Assembly (NCBI GenBank): GCA_964534705.1
Contig: CAZHPY010000009.1
Span: 1 to 36,365, forward strand
Length of the DNA: 36,365 nucleotides
Direction: 5' to 3'
DNA from: CAZHPY01 sp964534705
GTDB taxonomy: Bacteria > Omnitrophota > Gorgyraeia > 2-01-FULL-45-10
Numbering within the stretch: the first letter of the stretch is position 1; every line of letters begins with the position of its first letter. Below, in pieces: positions 33,201 through 36,365 of the stretch. A program made the position numbers and the translations under genes. The notes below the pieces were generated by a model. It did no database searches. It was not told the DNA's origin and saw only the letters and a program-made list of their open reading frames with translations.

Positions 33201-34529
33201 CATCGAAATAATATAATATTGCTGGATGTTCTCATCACGAAGGTTCGGCTCTGCCTGGTCGCCGTTATATGAATTTCCGAATCCGCTGAAGAAATGCTTT
33301 ACAAGGATGACCCTCTCCAGGCCATTTTCGGTGATACGCACCGCAAAATATCCGTAGTTTTCCGGATATATAAGAAGCCTTTTGATCCAATATAATTTTT
33401 CCGCTTCAGGTTGTGATCTGAAAGCGTTGTTTGCCGCGTCACCTATTTCTTTATAATGCATCGATCTGTAGTTAGTTTCATTTATAGCGTCGGGAGACAG
33501 CCAGGGCACGAAATCGGATACTACTTTCATGCCCAACCGGTGAGACCTTTCCACGACCCGGCCAAACTGCTCGCGGGTATGCTCTTCATTACCGTCCGAA
33601 AGGTCGGGATTAAATATGCGCATGTCATAGACCGAGAAGGCGTTGCCAAAACCGTCTTTGAACTCGATGCCGCCTATTGTTTCATGTTTTGTAGGATAGC
33701 TACCGTATAGGACAACGGACTTCCCGGAGACCATTGCCCTTAGGTCGTTATTATGGGCCGGATTGTCGTGAAGCTGCCTGCTTGTTTCGCTCATCTTGTA
33801 CAAGCCGCCATAGAAATAGACCTTACCTACGCCGGATTCGGCCAGTATAGGTAAAAGTTCCTCCGCTTTCCTAAGGCTATCCCTATATATTATCTTGCCG
33901 TCTTGTATCTCGGCTCCGAGATCGGCCAGGTTCACCGCTACCATTATTTCCTTTTGCGGAGAAATGGCCTTCGCCACGAAAGGCGGCAGGCTGCGCTGTA
34001 GGGTCCCGGGATTGATAAACCATACGCCTTCTAAGCCGGGTTGATCAAGATGGTTTTTCTCGCCATCTTTGATCCCAAGCTCTGCCCGCTCAGTATCAGT
34101 AAGATCGTCGACAAATAGCGCGTGAATTACCGTTTCAGGGCTCTCTCTCCTGAAATGGAATATGGCATATTTATATTCTTTATTCGTAGATTTAAAAACA
34201 CCGGTCTTGATCTCCCGCTCTATTTCTACATCGCCGTTAGGGAACTGTTTATTAAATCTTGCGATGTGGCTGTCCCTGAGCTCATTGGCCTTGACCAGGC
34301 CTTTTAATTCTTTGGCTATATAAGTTGCAGTGACTGTATTTTGGAAATCTAAACCATGTTTTTCCGAGAAAGGTTTTAATCTTGAATTTACGGCAAGGGT
34401 AGAGGTTTTTGCGGGATCATAGCAAGCTGATCCTGCCCAGGATATGTTATTAGTTGCAAATAAACACACCAAGGTTATAGCTATTGCTTTAAATGATATG
34501 TTACTTCTTGATTTATTTTCGGTTAACAT
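30300..34529 (-). CDS. Giant secreted GH13-like and GGDEF-like protein
   Basis: This 1409-aa protein has a signal peptide or anchor (about residues 10-32, ending NISWAG) and LAVNSRLKPF at 45-54. A GH13 alpha-amylase-type barrel spans about 215-690: KVVSDFVPW in region I, VDEVRVDMA with nucleophile D457, IEFNMETYD with acid/base E496 and YPSNFDETS with D558 (the usual NHD His is Phe). A beta domain follows (LVLLNLRNST). Residues about 768-915 read as a GGDEF fold: FMDMAKANLKNSLYGRNATD keeps the Asp, Asn and YG spacing of the classic DxDxFKxxNDxYG, and FKISGDEIGFVLP stands at GG[DE]EF. The inhibitory RxxD site is absent. Residues 915-1409 are unassigned and end LPITKVDYNNIEKLNRLIRKNIESAA-like. 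Start 34529 is favoured because TGA-TATATT lies 7 nt upstream; the longer TTG frame (34556) covers that promoter. Confidence 0.8.
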   Translation of the reverse strand: MLTENKSRSNISFKAIAITLVCLFATNNISWAGSACYDPAKTSTLAVNSRLKPFSEKHGLDFQNTVTATYIAKELKGLVKANELRDSHIARFNKQFPNGDVEIEREIKTGVFKSTNKEYKYAIFHFRRESPETVIHALFVDDLTDTERAELGIKDGEKNHLDQPGLEGVWFINPGTLQRSLPPFVAKAISPQKEIMVAVNLADLGAEIQDGKIIYRDSLRKAEELLPILAESGVGKVYFYGGLYKMSETSRQLHDNPAHNNDLRAMVSGKSVVLYGSYPTKHETIGGIEFKDGFGNAFSVYDMRIFNPDLSDGNEEHTREQFGRVVERSHRLGMKVVSDFVPWLSPDAINETNYRSMHYKEIGDAANNAFRSQPEAEKLYWIKRLLIYPENYGYFAVRITENGLERVILVKHFFSGFGNSYNGDQAEPNLRDENIQQYYIISMKSLIDLGVDEVRVDMADRLLQNLPDDEEPLFRMIEAAKAYANSIGREIEFNMETYDDVARKRLFRLGAARSYSDALFRSYWDIVHGNKHAADIKDAVWQVLWAEPRPLVYPSNFDETSLAAIGGNPEAFAMLLMTLSHLRKLHIMFDLRDWLGHRGHVIPIVGGSPEENGMSRHLFVTAEELKTRTDPTLFKDAVKYAPFRKVAQDLHDAVGAKEERWIDTAATSNPDSLFPIFWKTETGDWTLVLLNLRNSTTSMKVNVTLPQKLVQGFGSAAIEVKNDLEAGAAASIAGNTISDIEFKPGEGYKIFTISKAGQPPAPAVPDTQFERAVQLVRSSQTSWVGFMDMAKANLKNSLYGRNATDDLIAKNLSIAERELAKIGTDTAVFKISGDEIGFVLPSRLSKAQVMAILLDLQKTLGNELGKIYAPYMPVGCILAENNGEDARSILEKGLQYAEIAQRLAKEKKDGIIDLIRINEKFVPPVVRPETVSMVMLTQEDKIKKARENIRRSVQRLDGTYEMEDIYPSLKREHLWQIVNDAKFQNEPGVYLIRGPPDSFYVIRACTGDRIQLIKIENEYRPENDEMEDKFEGILQKSERTSYTRGDYSFKCAQDSFDHSFGNDIIMLENLGIYEAFKPGTSILTEKEISDALDNVEKFVNSHTAKSGFTVVSYASTASTNELEDGSKTFMPVIERMAEAKKTAQGSKVLTPSFYDENRQLILLEIEAIRNKAKDAAKERLKEENDILARSFARLSASLGQEDEANRIHDENLKYTPAITQNTIICHIITDSILPIKQRPILQDLEKHMAGAGYTEKVVQLKISDPADFMEELKKVIAAKTKEYEGYNIQFDVACPGTEYVNMVLNSGLGAKALAFQPCSETELGVVQVEAIILALRALQLDSKTDKIEALREAYKFLMGKDLTAEELAGFKTLNDFLRRITFTLPITKVDYNNIEKLNRLIRKNIESAA

Positions 34530-34536
34530 ATATATA

Positions 34537-34545
34537 AATATATCA
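34537..34545 (-). promoter_or_regulatory. Extended -10 promoter, leaderless type
   Basis: TGA-TATATT (34545-34537) on the minus strand ends 7 nt before the ATG at 34529. The surrounding sequence is almost pure A/T and has no Shine-Dalgarno motif. The same geometry occurs before 313, 1602 and 14820. Confidence 0.5.
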
Positions 34546-34622
34546 TATTGCAGCAATATATGTCCATATATAGCTATATTTTTTCTAACTTAACATTTAG
34601 ATGGAATATGTGATCCGGATTT

Positions 34623-34982
34623 CTATTTAGAAAAGATCGTATAGAGGGAGATCATCATTAAAAATATGCCAAAAGATTTTTTTAAAATCAGGCTCGGAGT
34701 GGCTACGGCCATTGTTGCGCCGATCAATCCTCCGATAAGAAAACCTATGCATATAAATGCGGCAATATAAAGTTGTACGTATCCACTATGATAATATTTT
34801 AAAACCGCCAGAAGGCCTATCGGAAGTAACATGATGGCAAGCGTTGTCCCTTGCGCCTCATGCTGGGTCATGCCTGCCAGGATAACCAAAGCCGGAATAA
34901 GTATTGTCCCGCCGCCTATACCGAACATGCCGGACAACGTCCCGGCGGTAAGGCCTAAAGTTAAATATAGGAGTTCTTTCAT
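34623..34982 (-). CDS. Half-length TauE/SafE-type membrane transporter
   Basis: This 119-aa protein has four hydrophobic segments and the TauE/SafE signature near the N-terminus, GLTAGTLSGMFGIGGGTILIPAL. Family members export sulfite, sulfoacetate or similar anions and usually have 7-8 helices in about 250 aa. This one is a half unit and would need to dimerise, a form known in the family. Its end (LYTIFSK) is natural, not cut by a frameshift that I can see. AAAGGA lies before the ATG, and it follows the STAS gene by 18 nt, so they are cotranscribed. Confidence 0.85.
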   Translation of the reverse strand: MKELLYLTLGLTAGTLSGMFGIGGGTILIPALVILAGMTQHEAQGTTLAIMLLPIGLLAVLKYYHSGYVQLYIAAFICIGFLIGGLIGATMAVATPSLILKKSFGIFLMMISLYTIFSK

Positions 34983-35000
34983 GATGTGTCCTTTCGAGTT

Positions 35001-35336
35001 TTATATTACCTTGATCAGTTTTTCTATCTTAAGAAGCTGGATCAATTTTTCTTGTGAGTCATGCAGGTGGGTTACAAATATTTCGGTTCCCGAGATAAGA
35101 TGTCCCTTCGTGAACTCTATTATGCATGCAAAGGCGCTTGTATCCACCCGTTTTGCTTTTTCCAAGTCGATAATGATCTTCTTGACGCCTTCAAGTTTTT
35201 GTATTTTTTCGCAGCATTTACGCACAAGGTGCGTAGTAGACATATCAAAGTCGCCTATTATGCGTATAACAACTTCACTGCCGTCCTGCCGCGCTTGTAC
35301 ATTGGCGCTATCGCATATATTGGATCTGTCATCCAT
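35001..35336 (-). CDS. STAS-domain protein (anti-sigma factor antagonist type)
   Basis: This 111-aa protein is a single STAS domain: SEVVIRIIGDFDMSTTHLVRK, then KKIIIDLEKAKRVDTSAFACIIEF with the phosphorylatable Ser in DTSA (S67). In SpoIIAA/RsbV-like proteins that Ser is switched by an anti-sigma kinase and a PP2C phosphatase; neither is in the window. The longer frame from TTG 35360 starts upstream of the predicted transcription start, so ATG 35336, with GGGAAGGG upstream, is preferred. STAS domains also occur in SulP anion transporters, so the TauE neighbour may be functionally related, which is only a guess. Confidence 0.85.
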   Translation of the reverse strand: MDDRSNICDSANVQARQDGSEVVIRIIGDFDMSTTHLVRKCCEKIQKLEGVKKIIIDLEKAKRVDTSAFACIIEFTKGHLISGTEIFVTHLHDSQEKLIQLLKIEKLIKVI

Positions 35337-35362
35337 AAATAATCCCTTCCCGGTTACCAAAT

Positions 35363-35371
35363 ATTATACCA
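35363..35371 (-). promoter_or_regulatory. Extended -10 promoter of the STAS-TauE operon
   Basis: TGG-TATAAT (35371-35363) on the minus strand lies 26 nt before the ATG at 35336, with a ribosome binding site between. A -35 is not clear. Confidence 0.6.
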
Positions 35372-35387
35372 CAACTTAAGTTTCAAA

Positions 35388-35433
35388 AGCTCGTCGAAAT
35401 TTGGCTTCGAGCTCCGTCGTCCCCGCCACCAAA
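35388..35433. repeat. GC-rich palindromic element
   Basis: AGCTCG and CGAGCT (35388-35393 and 35408-35413) are inverted around a short centre. The sequence then runs into CTCCGTCGTCCCCGCCACCA, which looks like a tRNA 3' end with CCA but has no pairing partner. It may be a tRNA scar or an intergenic repeat. Confidence 0.3.
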
Positions 35434-35435
35434 CA

Positions 35436-35465
35436 AAAAACCCCGCTGATAACAGCAGGGTTTTT
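35436..35465 (-). terminator. Terminator after the PEP-CTERM gene
   Basis: AAAAACCC.GCTG pairs with CAGC.GGGTTTTT with a 4-nt loop and one mismatch. It has A and T runs on both sides, so it would work in either direction. It lies 36 nt downstream of the PEP-CTERM stop. Confidence 0.88.
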
Positions 35466-35500
35466 CAATAATGGTCTTGGTTTATGCTTTATTATGTCTA

Positions 35501-36097
35501 TTATGCGGTATTTTTATTTCTTCTAATAAATGCCATTGCTGCGCCGCCGATGCCGAAAAGAACCATCGTCGCAGGTTCGGGGACGGCTGAACTGCCGTTC
35601 AGTGCGATATTGTCGAAACTATGATATGGATAAGCTTGCACCCATTTAAGCGAGGTAATATTCTCAAAATCGGAGTCGAAATTCACGGTATGCCACTCGT
35701 AATCTTGGATAGAATAGCTCAAATGGCCTACCTCGTTGCTGCCAGAATAAGCGTAAAAGTCGATCGGTGCCCACATGTTCCAGAGTGCATGCACATCTAT
35801 CGAGTTTATAGTAAACGCTTCGCCCAATTTGGTGAGCGCAGTCAATGCAATATCAGTGTTGTTCGTCAGGTTTGCGCTCTTGAAATAAAAGTGATGGCTC
35901 TGCTGCGGGCTTGCAAACCCGTTGCTACCTGTGCTTGTCAATGTGAACCCGTTTTGTGAATAGCTTGTCATAATGGTATTACTGTCTCCCGCTATCTCCA
36001 AATCGTTGAAATTGATTATTACCGAAGCGTGCGAAACACCCGCACACAACACGCATATCGCAACTATTGCTAATATCGGAAATAACATCTTTTTCAT
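35501..36097 (-). CDS. PEP-CTERM sorting domain protein
   Basis: This 198-aa protein is exported: the signal peptide is MKKMLFPILAIVAICVLCAGVSHA. It ends with the PEP-CTERM signal VPEPATMVLFGIGGAAMAFIRRNK, a VPEP box, a membrane helix and basic residues, which exosortase cleaves in EPS-producing Gram-negative bacteria. The body (ASVIINFNDLEIAG..., ending FDNIALNG) looks like a carbohydrate-binding-type beta sandwich. The ATG at 36097 has GGTGGAGG 5 nt upstream, ruling out the longer frame from 36157. Exosortase itself is not in the window. The protein probably ends up at the surface or in the matrix. Confidence 0.9.
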   Translation of the reverse strand: MKKMLFPILAIVAICVLCAGVSHASVIINFNDLEIAGDSNTIMTSYSQNGFTLTSTGSNGFASPQQSHHFYFKSANLTNNTDIALTALTKLGEAFTINSIDVHALWNMWAPIDFYAYSGSNEVGHLSYSIQDYEWHTVNFDSDFENITSLKWVQAYPYHSFDNIALNGSSAVPEPATMVLFGIGGAAMAFIRRNKNTA

Positions 36098-36365
36098 ATT
36101 ATCCTCCACCTGATTTCCCTGATTTCCATTAAACACAATCCTATACCACATATCCATTAGATAGATTAAGCAATAACCGTGCCAGATAAGCTGGCTTTGT
36201 GCTCACTTAAAATTGTGCTAAAAATGCATACCGTATGACAGACTATGACAAGGCGGTGTGTTGAATTTGGCGGTTATGTGTATAAATTAATAGGTGGGGG
36301 ACGAAATAGCGAGAATAGCGAGGGACGGTTCTCATTTCCACCCCAAGCCCGTCCCTTTTTCAATA
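36098..36365. other. Non-coding right end with REP-like hairpin
   Basis: No gene is seen here. The left part holds the upstream region of the PEP-CTERM gene (a weak TGG-TATAGG box about 40 nt before its ATG). At 36321-36356 AGGGACGG pairs with CCGTCCCT (8 bp, 20-nt loop) followed by TTTTT. The sequence GGGACGGTTCTCATTT is of the type often found as intergenic repeats next to REP-associated transposases, from memory. It may be a repeat, a plus-strand terminator, or both. Confidence 0.45.

Noticed and set aside
34623..34982. TauE as a truncated pseudogene
   Set aside because: The frame starts with a good ribosome site and ends after a complete fourth helix; half-size members of this family occur.
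35400..35431. A tRNA gene fragment as an RNA gene
   Set aside because: The T-stem and acceptor do not pair and no 5' half exists; listed only as a repeat-like element.
1..36365. CRISPR array, prophage, complete insertion sequence, rRNA
   Set aside because: No regularly spaced direct repeats, phage genes, transposase frames or rRNA motifs were seen on either strand.

Overview
The window looks like a chromosomal segment from an uncultivated Gram-negative-type bacterium, most likely of the Omnitrophota (former OP3) kind. This rests on gene style, not on a marker gene. Signs are a PEP-CTERM protein, a pseudopilin with the CPxxGTYT-type tail, very large secreted proteins opening with an L[AS]PPS-like motif, an AsmA-like protein and a MacAB-TolC set (so an outer membrane), beside a Firmicutes-style PyrR-controlled pyrimidine operon.

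Layout. Positions 1-312 hold a long fold-back structure and the promoter of an unknown secreted protein (313-1560). Amino-sugar genes follow, nagA and glmS (overlapping), then rsmI. A TTGACA-N17-TATTAT promoter with a PyrR attenuator (5262-5401) drives pyrR-pyrB-pyrC-endoQ-pyrK-(small Ca-binding-like secreted protein)-pyrD-pyrF-pyrE up to 12851, closed by a tRNA-Val(UAC). From 13011 to the right end every gene is on the minus strand: a FemAB-like acyltransferase with nth; a tolC-macA-macB efflux operon; a PAS-GGDEF-HD-GYP c-di-GMP protein; carB; a secreted protein with a PMM-like HAD domain; an AsmA-like protein followed by a FemAB-like acyltransferase fused in frame to a type IV pseudopilin; a giant secreted GH13/GGDEF-like protein; STAS and half-length TauE; and a PEP-CTERM protein. 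The right end has a REP-like hairpin.

How the genes work together. All de novo UMP steps except carA are present: CarB, PyrB, PyrC, PyrD with PyrK, PyrE and PyrF. PyrR senses pyrimidine nucleotides and acts on its own leader. endoQ sits where carA-carB sit in the Bacillus pyr operon, while carB has its own promoter and no visible PyrR site. NagA and GlmS connect amino-sugar recycling and synthesis.

Main points of interest: (1) the acyltransferase-pseudopilin fusion; (2) three otherwise unrelated secreted proteins (starts at 313, 27748 and 34529) that appear to share an N-terminal module and a C-terminal module ending in an LPIT..D...I..A-like tail; (3) a GGDEF fold behind a signal peptide and GH13 domain; (4) a set of promoters whose extended -10 lies 7-8 nt before the ATG, predicting leaderless mRNAs; (5) two leaders with terminator-like hairpins in front of the c-di-GMP and AsmA-like genes.
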